NCBI GenBank assembly: GCA_038501195.1
Contig: JBBPUQ010000009.1
Span: 2,604,001-2,668,000 of the forward strand
Direction of reading: 5' to 3'
Source of the DNA: Nemania diffusa
Lineage: Eukaryota; Ascomycota; Sordariomycetes; Xylariales; Xylariaceae
DNA: 64,000 nt
Below, piece after piece: positions 47,426 to 59,359 of this stretch. The notes beneath the pieces are model-generated. The model made no database searches. It saw only the letters and a list, made by a program, of their open reading frames with translations, and was not told the origin of the DNA. The stretch's first letter is position 1. Each line of letters opens with the position of its first letter. Position numbers and translations under genes: made by a program.

Positions 47426-50329
47426 CGAGTCTACTGACACGGTGCGCAACTGATAACCTCGCAATATCACGCCGGGATACCTAGATATAATAGGGTTTGC
47501 ACGACCCAGAGCAAAGCGCAGGCGAAGTTGAGGAGCGGGGAGGGGTTCCGCTTATTCGGATTGTCGCATCCGTTGTCTGTTTTGTCCGTAAGACTGCGGC
47601 GTTTGCGTGTAATCATTCAGACTAAGGAAGGCCTAGAGAGGGAGGGATAGAGAGAACCCTACAGCGGTCGCTTAAAAACTGGCCAAGTAACTACTCTGTG
47701 TCCTAATCGCTGCAGAGCGATTGAATGATTGATCTTGCAGCTAGGTATTAGGAGGATTAGTTCCTACAAGCCCCTTCGAGGTTTGCAATAAGAGCCGTAT
47801 GTGTTCTGTTAAAAATAGCAGCAATCGACTCTCTATAATCTTACGGGCGACAGTAATTGATAATAAGTGCTGTGCCACATCTTGCGACGGCCGTCACTCT
47901 GCCTCTATGAAGCCCCTACAGCCGCTAATGAGCCTGTCATTATCAGGTGATTTAGGTAGGTCGTATCGTAGTCCTATTGGGTGGCGACAGGCAGCCACAT
48001 ATTTGACAGCACCCTCAATAGTACCTAAGTTACCTAGAGTTACCTACATAAAGTACAAGCCTACACATAAGACATGCATATCTGTTGCCTTCGCCAGTGG
48101 CCTTCTGGCTTTTCTTGTTATAGGCTACTACAGCCCTATGGGCGGGAAGACCCCGGCTCACCAACCGCCCTGTTTCGCTTTCTTCGGCCCGCCGAATGTG
48201 GCTAGATAGGTGTAAGTAGAGTGGGTGAGCGAGTGGCCCTTTTATCGTAATAGGCATAGACTAATTACTATCTAGGTAGGCTCGCACAATGACTAAAGAC
48301 ATGATTAGCCTATTTCGGAAATTCTAACTGCGCCCTGTATCTTAATATTCTGGAAGTATTCTGGTTCTCAACAAGCCACCTAAATAGCCGTCTATTGTTG
48401 GTAAAGTGTTTTTTTTTAGTTCTGACATTTATATCGTTCAAAAGCCTCTAGTACCATAATATACGGCATCCATCACCTCGAATTGCCAAGAAGGATTTCA
48501 CGTATTGAGACGGTTTAGCTTGCTGTGTCCGGTCATATCTGACAGCAAACCAGATATACTACCACCAGGGTTCTAGATCTTAGAATCTCTTATCAAACCC
48601 AGGAACATGCACCTAGTCACAATCCTGATGTCCCGAATCCGCTTCATGACTGGCTTCATAACGTTTACCAAGTGAAGACAGGTGTACAGTAATGAGTAAG
48701 CTGATTGAGAGCACTTATCTCCCGAGTCTCTTGTGCTACATTTGGAATGATCGTCGATAGTTTTGCCGAATAAAGGCGAAACTAAACAAGACGCCGAACA
48801 CGTGGGGATCTATCTGGCGCAGACGAAGGCCATGTCTCTTTTAGAGCTGTCCATCATCCCATCCCACTCGATCATCGTTACGGCACCGAGACATCCCAGC
48901 CACATGCTGGTCATCGCATCCGAGTAGCTGGGTACGCCGTACAGAGGGATCTTATCACATATGGTACGCCTTGCATCTCAATGCAACAATACGGCACAAC
49001 GCTACCAAAGCAATTACTAACATTGAAACTTAATTTCAACTTGTCTGCCGATAACCGTGGATTGCGAAACCAGCTGCCGCCAGATCCCTGGTTTGGGGCC
49101 GGCAAAGGATCTGGGGTCGGCTAACTGCCTGAACTTCGCCATTATCATTTCGACAAGCCAGATAGGGAATTGGGTCTGTTCCAGATCCCTTGTAGGATTT
49201 CCGCTCGCAATTTATTCGCTATAAGCAATATATTTATTAAAGGTACATGCCGAAGTTAGAATGGGTAACGTATTACCATCACTTTACACTAAGCACTCCT
49301 AATTACCACCGAAGAAGTGTTCAAAAAGAAATGGCTTGAATCCTGTTTACCACATTGATAGACTTCGGGTTAGTATGGAGGATTATATACTAAGAGTATT
49401 ACGTATTCCAGATATGCAGGTAGATGGCACAGAGTTAGAGTTCGTGTTACTCCATCTACGACACACCGCCCTCTTGTATGCCATAGGGTTACTATGAGTC
49501 TTGAAGTGAAAATTGAGACATCGGGTTTAGGATAATACCAGTTCATCAGTTCTGAAAAGGAAGCGCAGTCATAAGACTAATATAGAAATCTCATCAAGAC
49601 AATGTTCCGCTAAAGTCCACCCAAGTCCGCCCGTTTCAATACCCTACTAACCCGATTAGGAATTAGTGGCGATGGATTCTCAATAACAACCTGGTGCGAA
49701 ATGGCGGATTTATGTAAATGCGTCCGCATAGCAGTACAAGAGCCTCGAGTACGAGCCCGAAATCTAGATAGTAGACCAGTACAGTACCTGAGTACAATCC
49801 TCCCATTCATAGCGCCCGGGAGAAAAAACGTGTCCCGGAATGGTGGGTCGCCGCATAGGGAAACTTTAATGACCAATTGACCAATAGGGGATCACTTTCG
49901 GTATCCGAACCGCTTACCTTATACGACCCACAGAACCCGGGGATGCTACTGCCGCTAGGAAAGCCGACAGCTATTTCCCGGCAACCACGACAAGCCCGGG
50001 CCCTTCTATCGATATGCCGATCATAATCAGGTATTATTCTAGAAAAAAACACTTTCACTCGCATTCCGAGTTGCTTTGTAAAACATCGGGAACATAGACG
50101 TAGCCCACGGATTAAAAATCTGTCTGCTTGCAAATATGCATTAGTCATTACAGCATTCGTTCATTTTTCAACGAGTGTATTGCAATAATACGTCCCGGCA
50201 TTGTCTTTAATTCAGATATAGTTCCTCTTAAATCATCATATACTGGGGTTCATCAAGTCTTTTTCTCGGCTAGCACATTCTGAATTCGTTTTCCGTTCGC
50301 ATACCTGCTAGTCGACCCCGTAACTAAAG
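47426..50329. other. 2.9-kb intergenic region between regulator and MFS genes
   Basis: I find no supported gene. A 113-codon minus-strand frame at 49807-50148 and a 136-codon plus-strand frame at 47799-48209 lack motifs and partners. The promoter of the regulator lies at the left and that of the transporter at the right (CT-rich just before 50330). Short TACCTA/TAGGTA runs near 47950-48050 and 48225-48280 look like simple degenerate repeats. Confidence 0.4.
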
Positions 50330-52536
50330 ATGGAAGACCAACGTTACAGTCAAGAACGCAAAGAGGGTTTAGCAATGGATGCCGTTGCTGCCCCAATGCC
50401 GGAAAACTCCATGATGGATACTAGCAAGTCTGAGCAGTCTGAACAGTCTGACTCGTCCACGGCCGGCCACCTTACCGGTTTTACACTGGGCATAACACTT
50501 CTCGCTCTTTGCATTGCTACGTTCTGTGTCGCCCTCGACAACACCATTATCTCAACAGCTATCCCTGCTATCACGGATGAGTTCCATGCACTGCAGGATG
50601 TAGGCTGGTATGGGTCGGGTGAGTCAAGGCCTTCCTCAATCACCATCTACAAGAAACCCAATTTGGCTAACAAGAAGCTCGTTAGCATACCTTCTCACTA
50701 CCTGTGGTAAGTAAATGTTTGAAAAGGCTATCTCGACTTGGCCGTTCTCACTAACACCTTACCTTCGAAAAGCTTTGCAACTCCCTTTTGGAAAACTGTA
50801 TGGCCTCTTCAGTGCGAAGTGGACCTTTCTGTCCGCGCTGTTCCTCTTCGAGCTGGGCTCGTTGATCTGTGCCGTTGCCCGCTCATCACCCACCTTCATC
50901 GGAGGTGTAAGTATTAACTGCCTATTTTACTATCAAGGCCACGAAGCATGGCGTAAAGGTACCGAGCTGACTTATTGGTGGCGTTAATAGCGTGCCCTCG
51001 CCGGTGTTGGTGCTGCGGGTGTGTTCAGTGGTTCACTCGTTATCATCGCTCGCTCTACGCCCATTGAGAAACGCCCGGTATATCAGAGTATGCTTGGATC
51101 GACTTTCGGTATCGCTTCGATTGTTGGGCCCTTGGTATGACATTCTATTCTGCTTATTCGGGAATTTTAACTTTTGGAGTTGAGGCTAACTCGTCTCTTT
51201 GCGGTATAGATTGGTGGTGCCTTTACTGATCTAGTTACGTGGAGATGGTGTTTCTACATTAATCTGCCTCTCGGGTTAGTATCCACATCCTCCATTGCAT
51301 GCACGGATGTAGGATCGGCTGCTCAGTGAGCATCTGCTAACTGTTAAAATGATCATAGTGGCGTTACGGCCATCGTTATTGTATTCTTCCTCCATACAGC
51401 TTCCATGGGTAACCCTTTCAAGACAAATGGCTTCTGGGGCCTTCTTTGGAGTCTGGATCCTCTAGGTTTTGTACTATTTGTTCCGAGTATTGTTTCTATA
51501 CTCATTGCCCTCCAAGTAAGTCTCATCAACTTCTCCTAGATTGATATCATTTACAGAGGTGTTGATACTAACTCAGGATCTCTGTAGTGGGGTGGCTCAT
51601 TATACGCATGGAATGATGGACGAGTCATAGCTCTGCTTGTGGTTTTCGCTGTCGCCCTAGTCGCTTTCGTCGGCGTTCAGATCTGGCTAGGTGAATCGGC
51701 TACCAGTAAGCGGATCACTTATTTATGACTATTATGGTTACTAAAACAACCTCTCTTTCTTTATAGTTCCGCCACGAGTTGGAAGTCAGCGCACCGTTTG
51801 GAGTGCCAGCATTTTTTCGTTCTTCCTTTCGGGCGCATTCTTCCTCCTTATCTACTTCCTGCCCATCTACTTCCAGGCCATTAAGGGTACGAGCGCGTTG
51901 AGGTCAGGCATCGATAGCATTCCTTTGATTCTCTCCAATGTAGTGGGGATTATCCTTGCTGGTGGCCTGACTGCGAAGGTCGGGTACTACATGCCGTTTA
52001 TATATCTCTGTGTGGTATTCACGTCGATTGCGTCCGGCTTATTAACCACACTCTCGCCCACAACGATGACTGCGAAGTGGGTGGGATATCAAATCCTCTA
52101 CGGCTTTGGTTGTGGTTGCGGCTTCCAGCTACCCCAAATCGCGGCACAGGCCGCCCTGCCATTCGCAGATGTCCAAACGGGTATCGCTATCACGCTGTTC
52201 TTCCAGAACTTTGGCGGTGCATTGTTTGTTAGTGCGGGTAACAATGTACTCAACGACCAGCTAGTACGACGCATTACAAACCTCGATATTCCTGGTCTGG
52301 AGCCTAAAGCGGTGCTTCAAGCAGGCGCTACTGGGATACGTGACATCATCCCTGCTGGGTTCTTGGATGCCGTCGTCAATGTGTACAACGACTCCTTGAG
52401 ACTGACATTCCAAGTTGCACTTATCCTTTCGGCCCTGAGCGTTATTGGTGCCGTGTTCATGGAATGGAAGAATCTGAAAGCTCCTGCCCCGAAGGGAGAT
52501 GGTACAGAGACTCCCCAGAGCAGTGAGAAGGTCTAA
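50330..52536 (+). CDS. MFS transporter, DHA2-like (14-TM) drug:H+ antiporter
   Basis: Eight exons: 50330-50618, 50686-50706 (a 21-nt micro-exon), 50773-50906, 50991-51134, 51210-51274, 51359-51515, 51588-51705 and 51767-52536. The protein is 565 aa. The micro-exon restores the segment [21 protein letters not shown]. Family motifs: [17 protein letters not shown] in helix 1, the [13 protein letters not shown] loop after helix 2, [14 protein letters not shown] in helix 4 and the helix 5 antiporter motif [24 protein letters not shown]. The pattern is that of DHA2-family multidrug and toxin pumps in the plasma membrane, such as those found in secondary-metabolite clusters. It likely exports the polyketide product or protects the cell from it. 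Confidence 0.92.
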
Positions 52537-53533
52537 AGTCTGCGGACTTTTACAACATATAAGCGAAGAGTTGTTGCATTGATCGGAAAGATTCACGGAA
52601 CTTGCTGTTCCAATTTTTGGGCATTGTGTAACCTAGCATGATGTTTCTATATTAGGAATAACGGTGTATTAGGAAAACCATGCATGGATGGAGTTAGGAT
52701 TTTAGAAAATGTATTGAACTGCATTTACTCACTCATGTTACAACATCTATTGATAAATTCTCCTGCGGCCTTATATATACGAGCTAGTTAAGGCTTTCAC
52801 TAAAAAGAATTCAACACGGCAAGTATCAAAACATCATGACGTATAATAATCTATAACGAATGTTGCCTGTGGAGGAGCGGTATTAGATATTTACCTTACA
52901 GCTCGAGCGGTTTTTTCTTTCTACATTACCAATAATGAAACAACAAATAAACAAGTCTACTATTCAGGTTTCCCTTTATCGCGATGTCACGATATGAGAG
53001 CGGTGTAAGACTTGCTTATATATATATGGCGAGATTCCTCGTAGTTGCTCCTTTTATTATATAGTATGTAACATGGCCTTTTCACCTAGGTAGTATCTTG
53101 AACAATCTAGTTGCTACAATGATCGAAAATTTTAAATATAATCCTAATAGTCGAGAGCATCTGGGGTGCCGGTAGGTGTTTATACTTGGCGTCGCTATTT
53201 AAAGCACCGGGAGATAAAAAGTGGACAGGCCCTTTCTGCGCTAGCTAGCTGTATTACCCCGGTGGCTGACCCGAGCTGCGCATATTGTCGGGGATCAAAA
53301 AAACAAAGGAAGTTTGAATCCTTCAAGCTTAAGGTAAGGTATATAGTACCGGGAAACACCCACTGATTTGAGAAAGTTAAATTGTGGCTTGCTTGAGTGC
53401 ACACTTCATGATACATCCACAAACTACTGCAGCCACCACCGCCAACAAGTTACAACTTCTCTTGGCGACATCCTTTGTCTAATCCCTTTCTCCTTTATTC
53501 CCAATAAAGAAGGTCGAGATTACTGAAGAGACA
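52537..53533. other. Intergenic region
   Basis: About 1 kb, AT-rich in 52730-53120. No supported gene. The promoter of the next gene lies at the right end. Confidence 0.45.
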
Positions 53534-53935
53534 ATGGCGTCACCAATACGGAGAGTCCTAGTGGCCGGAATCAGAGTTGACGCCAAGATCCCGGAGCATT
53601 TCCGCCGCCAATTCGGCACGCCCGAAGAGGTCGGCGCCAAGATCGGCGCCGACCTCGCGCGCGCTCGAGAGAAGGGATTCGACTGCACGCCGTACCAGCT
53701 AGACCCCACACGTCTCGAAGAGCAGTTCGGGGACTTCGAGGCCCAGCTCCGCTCCGGGAAATACGACGCTGTCATGATCGGCGCCGGGGTCCGGCTTGTT
53801 CCCGAGCACACGGCGCTGTTCGAGAGGATGGTGGATGCGTGCCGCAGATTGGCGTCGGGTGTTCCCTTCGTGTTTAATAGTGGCCCTACGACTCACTGCG
53901 AGGCGCTAGAAAGAGCATTTGCGACGAAGGATTGA
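53534..53935 (+). CDS. Conserved-looking hypothetical protein, 133 aa
   Basis: A single exon with ATG in good context (GACAATGGCG). The protein has an alternating beta/alpha pattern: VLVAGIRVD at the start, then KYDAVMIGAGVRLVPEH, FERMVDACRRLA, and PFVFNSGPTTHCEALERAF at the end. It looks like a small Rossmann-like or response-regulator-like alpha/beta domain. There is no signal peptide or membrane segment. The coding sequence is much richer in G+C than its flanks, with strong codon bias, which supports a real gene and might hint at transfer. I do not recognise the family. Its place between the transporter and the P450 gives no clear role. Confidence 0.7.
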   Translation: MASPIRRVLVAGIRVDAKIPEHFRRQFGTPEEVGAKIGADLARAREKGFDCTPYQLDPTRLEEQFGDFEAQLRSGKYDAVMIGAGVRLVPEHTALFERMVDACRRLASGVPFVFNSGPTTHCEALERAFATKD

Positions 53936-54642
53936 GAGACCGGTTGATTTTATGAATTGGTGGGAAAGTTGGTCGTTTGCTCATTAAAGACCATGGCGAG
54001 AATCGGATGGAGAAAAATATCAAAAGGAAAATTGATGTTTAACTCGGAAACTACAATAGAGGCAACGCGCAAGTTTAACTATATTTCCTACGCAAGGGAC
54101 CTACGGATGCCCTGTAGTCCCTAAGTAGCATACCCCCGACCCCTAATACACCCACCTCTGTACTTTAGTTGCAATGGCCTAACAGCTCACACAACACATA
54201 CATAGCACATACCTAGGTACTTAAAAACAATTAACGATTCGAACTCTCAAAAGTCTGAAACTTTCTACAGCTTTCTACTACGAGATGGCTACGAGCCTCA
54301 ACTCAAATTGCCGACGGGTTGTAACTCAACATGCTTCTCACTAACTACTGACGCTAACGCAGTATCCATACCCTGTCTGAAATAGCGTACTGCAGTTCTC
54401 ACCATTTGGCCCAAGGACAGGGTTCCAGGTGTACAACTGAGCCGTGGAGATATCTGGATATCATCGTCAGCATTGCTCAATTCGTCTACTGCGCAGGATA
54501 AAACGATCAACATACTATTCTCTTGCGCAAACATGAAGCAAAAATCCCCGCTCTGCGCCACGACAATCTTGTTGCAGTTCGCCGCTAGCCCTGGTGAATC
54601 TCACTTCCTATTACAACGACTCATCCAGTTTGAAACTGTGTA
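53936..54642. other. Intergenic region
   Basis: About 700 bp with the 3' ends of both flanking genes. An 87-codon minus-strand frame at 54298-54561 has no recognisable feature. Confidence 0.4.
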
Positions 54643-55928
54643 CTATGAACGCTGCTGACTCTGCTGGAACTTTTTAAGCTCGGCTCTGCATTTCTCACGA
54701 TCAAAATGATCTGGCCAGCCGTGGCGCTGGAAGATTGCGTAAAGTGCCTGAACGAAATAGATAGATTAGTGCCGCAATCACAACCTCGGGTGAGAACTTC
54801 AATATTACTTACCTGTGCCTGCTCCTCTTGACTCGGCTTGGCAGATGCCTGAGCATCTGATTTTACCCCAGAAGCGAGTATTGGCTTGTCTGTTCTTTCT
54901 TCGTTTCCTTTTGCTTCTCCTCCCCCTTCTTCCCAGTCCTCTCCTCCCTCTTCTTCCCAGTATTCTCCTTCCCCTTCTTCCCAGTCTTCGCCTCCCTCTT
55001 CTTCGCAGTCTTCGTGCGGGGTACTAATGTGAAACTTCTGACCTCCTTCGCCAAAAGCGTCTGCAAGAAGCTCGTTGACTTCCTTGTCGGACAAAACTTT
55101 CTTCGAAGTACCCTCATCAACATTAGCACTCGTATTGTCCTCGCCGCCTTCACTCTCGGCGTTTGAATCGCTGCTGCCCGATTCATCATCGCTTCCATCG
55201 TCCATTGGGTCATACTCGGTGTCAGAGTCCAGAATATACTGTTCTTCGTCAGAACAAGGAATGGCCCGACGCCACCACGAAGCGGTGGCCAGGCTACCTT
55301 TAGGGTTGTAGACCGGTATCCACACGAGCTTTTCCCATCTAGCCTGCCAGAACTTGAGGAGGTCCACCGCAGGCAGGGTAGGGTAGCACATCCATCGATC
55401 CGCCTTGTCCAGTTGTTCGTATTCCGCAGGCTTGACCATAACGCACCTTCCTAGCATCGACCATACCGTAATTGAGCCTGCAATTTTTTCATCATAAACA
55501 CACGTGCAACCCACGCGGTAGAAACCCTAAAGACTAGGAATTGCGGACGTACCTGTAATAGTATCTAAAATGAGGTCGATGCCATCGCGAGAATCATGCG
55601 CAGTGAGCCAGATGCAGTGCGCTGGAATAGACTGCAGCTCGTCCATGAACAGGTCGTACATCTCTCCACTGCCGTAATCAATAGCAAGCGTGTCGGGCGA
55701 TAGCATCCATTTTCGGCGCCCACCTGGATTGCGCAGATATGGCAGATGACGAAGTAGCTCGATGACCCCCTCAGTCTTGCCCCTCTTTCGCAGCTCGTCG
55801 GCATTCACGTCGGACCAGCCATCTGACGGAGGGAGGATAAGGGCGTCGGCGTCGATGTAGGGAAGACGGATTGTAGCAGAATAGAAGTCGTGCAAGGCGG
55901 CAATTATCTCTTTATTAGAGTTGGCCAT
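54643..55928 (-). CDS. Uncharacterised fungal protein with acidic repeats
   Basis: Three exons: 55928-55553, 55477-54813 and 54747-54643. The protein is 381 aa. The N-terminal about 190 residues look folded, with aromatic-rich segments such as RRKWMLSPDTLAIDY, IPAHCIWLTAHDSRDGIDLILDTI and LLKFWQARWEKLVWIPVY. The middle is highly acidic and low complexity, with three to four degenerate copies of an EEGGEDWEEG unit (about residues 285-312). The end is a charged helix (HFDREKCRAELKKFQQ). I recognise no domain, and there are no membrane or signal segments. It may be a nuclear or cytosolic chaperone-like or adaptor protein, but nothing in the sequence decides this. Confidence 0.75.
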
Positions 55929-56345
55929 GATTGCTGTGTAGTTGTGCAGCTGTTTATGAAGTCAACAAACCGGGTTCTCGTGGGGGCTTGGCGTTGGAAA
56001 ACTTGAGAGGTTGGTTGGATGCGGCTTTACGTCCTCTTTCGTACTCTGTACCAAGTGGTCAATGTAGCAATTTATCCTTGTGGTTTTATACTCGGCTTAA
56101 AAGTTGAAGAAAAACACTGAGGTGAGGAATTTGTACTATATATTTCTAGCATTATCGTGACCTTTCTTAGTGTCGACAGCTGAGAGGTTTAGGGGGAACC
56201 TAACCGTAAAAGGCCGTTTCCACGAAACAAAGGCTTGTTTGCATCGTTTAGGCTCCCATCTCGGATTGCGATTCGACTCGAGCGATATATTTCCATGGTC
56301 TATATAATTCTCTCATTAGCAAGAGAGACACTCATCTTTTCAGTC
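55929..56345. other. Intergenic region between P450 3' end and hypothetical gene
   Basis: About 420 bp. It contains the promoter of the acidic-repeat gene and the 3' end of the P450. No gene seen. Confidence 0.45.
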
Positions 56346-58264
56346 CTAAAATCGAGCCTTGAAGCACAAAGATGGTCCTTCACCTCGCCCTGCCACGTGT
56401 TCCTTGAGAGTGTACTCAGGGAATTCTGCATCGTTATCTTCCCCATTTCCCCTCATTTCCCAAGCATCCGGACTAGTCTCAGCCTTTTGGAAGTCAAACT
56501 CCCAGAACATGCGAGCATAAGTTAGCATGATCTGAGAAATCGCGAGAGGCTTTCCTACACAGCTTCGGCTGCCGATACTAAACGGGAAATACGGCAGCCG
56601 CAAGTCAGTCTGTTCCTTTGTCTTGCCCCTGTCATTGAGCCATCGTTCAGGCTTATAGACGAACGGGTCAACCCAGTAGCCTGGGTGATGGTGCATTGTA
56701 TAGACCGCTACGCCTACTTCACAGCCCCCAGGTACGAAGTCGCCACCGAATGAGGCCCCTCTAGCCTCCACTTCCCGCCAGAAAGTGGCGCCACCAGGCG
56801 GTGAGAGCCGCAAGGTCTCGTCAACACAGGCGCGCAAAAAGACACAGGAGTTGAGTTTAGGCCCTAGGCGTATCTCATCCGAAGACTTAAACGTTCTTCG
56901 TACTTCCTCAGCTACTCTGCGGTAGCAGCGAGGGGAACTTGATAGGTAATATGAAAGAGCGGACAGAGTTGTTGACGTCGTATCAGACCCTATATATGAA
57001 TTACTATCATGTTAGCAATACAACCAGTACATTGAAAATATCAATACAAGATAACTGTATGTGATTCCTGTATTAAAAAGGAAGAAAATATAGTCTCAAA
57101 ACTAACCTGCTACGAGAAAGGTCGCTGCTTCGGTGCTTAACTCAACATCGCTCAACTCCTTGCCTGTTTCTGGGTCTTTGCATTGTTGCAAGAAAGAAAA
57201 AATGTCGTTTGGGGCGGCGTCATTCGCCAACCGGTCTTTGAGCAACTTGCGAAGGAACTTCACGAACTTATACCCTGCTTTTTCTGACTGCGTGAATACC
57301 TTTCGGTCCAAGTGCCAAAAGGTCAACTTTGACGCCTGCATAACAACGCTCAGTCGGATATTCGTTTCCGATATTGCTTTTAAGACATGTCGGAACCTCG
57401 ATTGCTCCATCGTGTTATAATCCGCGCCAAATGCTACGGTAGTCAGAATGTCAAATACTAAGTAATTAACTGCGCCAGTTATTAGTGTCGATATTATGTA
57501 GTAAGCTCCCCATATAGGAAGCTTTGGAGTCAAGCGGGCCTTACATCGAGAAGCCATGTTCAGAGGGCTTGTCCACTGGTCACTGTCTTCTTGACATGCC
57601 CGAAGTAGCTGACAGAACCGATCTAGTTTGGCAACTAATATCGGTTCAAATTTTCTCATACTGCCTTCAGAGAAGGCTTGACTAATAACTCGTCTGCGCC
57701 GCGCGTGCTGAGTTTTATCAGACATAGTCAACATGTTAGGTGCTTTGGATGCTAGAACGCTATAGCCTTCGAATTTTTTAACGGGCGCTAAGTGCCCATA
57801 AATATCTATAGAACAAGATCTTTCGTTAAAGAAGCTTTAGACTAATAATGGGTTGGGATCATGGTCACCATGAACTGCTTCTGCAGTGTTGATTAGAATT
57901 CGATTAGGGCCATATCGAATACGATCGCCTACATTGCCATTAGATTCCCTTCAAGTCGTAGCTAATATGTTATACATATCTCACCATATTCTTGATGGCA
58001 GCGCCACATATCCAGGTACATATCGCCCTTCCAAGCATGCCAGGCAGCGTATAGATTCGTGAATCTAGCTATGAAAGGCCCTGGATACTTGGCCAACGGA
58101 TGAAATAGCGTGTTATATGTGACAGTATAAACTAACTATTAGCTATTTTGGCCTCTGTTCATTATCCTCACGTAGTTGGGAGAGCTTACGAAGGAAACCC
58201 CAGCAAGTAAGAACGTGAGCATTGTAGCTTCTACTACCTGGAGAGGTATTTGCCAACTTTCCAT
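56346..58264 (-). CDS. Cytochrome P450 monooxygenase
   Basis: Six exons: 58264-58190, 58135-57985, 57928-57869, 57805-57545, 57469-57107 and 56989-56346. The protein is 517 aa and all phases agree. It has an N-terminal membrane anchor ([23 protein letters not shown]) followed by the [11 protein letters not shown] hinge. Other features are the helix C region [19 protein letters not shown], helix [12 protein letters not shown] (the glycine codon is formed across the last junction), the K-helix ETLR (Glu361/Arg364), PERW, and the heme loop [11 protein letters not shown] with Cys447. It is catalytically complete and ER-bound, and needs a P450 reductase. The sequence type is that of fungal benzoate-4-hydroxylase-like or polyketide-tailoring P450s. 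Its position at the right end of the metabolite region suggests oxidation of the PKS product, but this is inference. Confidence 0.92.
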
Positions 58265-59359
58265 TTCCGAGGATTAGAACAAAAACACGACTACGGACTG
58301 GAAACTGCGCATTACGGCATTGAATCGAGTATAGAAAAGATATAACCTTAAGCGACAATTAGCAAATACGACATATCGCGGTGTGTTTACACAGATCCAG
58401 GCTTTCAATATTCAGCAGTAAATGAATGCCCTTTTCTGACAAATTAAAATGAAATTTAGGAAAGCCTCGGGGGAAGGGATGCTTATGCACGAACGACTGG
58501 CCCCTCGTTGTAACTCTGAAAGACGCTATTGAGCTGTAAGTGCCCCGGGTTGGGGCTCGTGTGGTCTTAATCGAGACCGATATCGAAATGCAGCGTTCAG
58601 CTCTAGAAAATTAGAGCAATGAGTCACGCATATACAGTGCTGTTTATATGCGCGTTGCGTGAAATTGTAGTCTCGTGATAAATCCTGGCTTCTGACTTGT
58701 AGCTTCACAAGCGAGGTCTGCAAAGGCGCGCTCATTACATCTCCGACAACCGGAGGCGCCGTATATCTACGTCAACGCTGATAACAAGCCCACCAAACAC
58801 CTTTTACTCAATGAAATACCGAGTCCCTCAAAGGCGTCTGACATGTGGAGGACTCTGATTGCTAATAGAGGTTACGTCAGTAAATTTACCGGTCCCCGTG
58901 GATAACCGAAGCAGGGGGGAGTGTTCAGCCTTGAATGTCTGGCTTATAAGAGGGTGTCATTATTCAGACCATGTTCAAGAGATGAAGGTAGGTGTATGGA
59001 ATATATAATAATAAAGCTCATGTAGCTGCTGGCACGAGTCACTTAGGTATAAGTATTTATCCAACTACTTGATGCCCCCGAAGGGTCTGTGAAATGTTGA
59101 AGGAGAATATTGAATATGTCAGCTGTCGGCCATCGCGCTATAATGGTATCGGCAGCTGAGGCCAGCTGTTCAGGGAAAATTAAGGTCCCGGTTCACTCAA
59201 ATAAGGAACTTTTGAGTGGCTTCTCATCATCACCTAAAGTCCTCACTTCTCATCAAGTGTATAACGTCTGCCATGTATCAATTCACCGAGTAGTGCGATT
59301 GCCTTATGTAGGCTTCTGTATTCAATTCATACTGTCGCTCGTATGTAATCTAAACGAGA
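58265..59359. other. Divergent promoter region of P450 and hydrolase genes
   Basis: About 1.1 kb between divergent start codons. A 105-codon plus-strand frame (59110-59427) overlaps the hydrolase start in another phase and is not called. No repeats seen. Confidence 0.4.

Noticed and set aside
47940..48290. Repeated TACCTA/TAGGTA words near 48 kb, considered as a repeat array or telomere-like tract
   Set aside because: The copies are irregular, not in tandem and too few to define a real array.
49807..50148. 113-codon minus-strand frame upstream of the MFS gene
   Set aside because: No homology-type motifs and no partner exons. It overlaps the likely MFS promoter.
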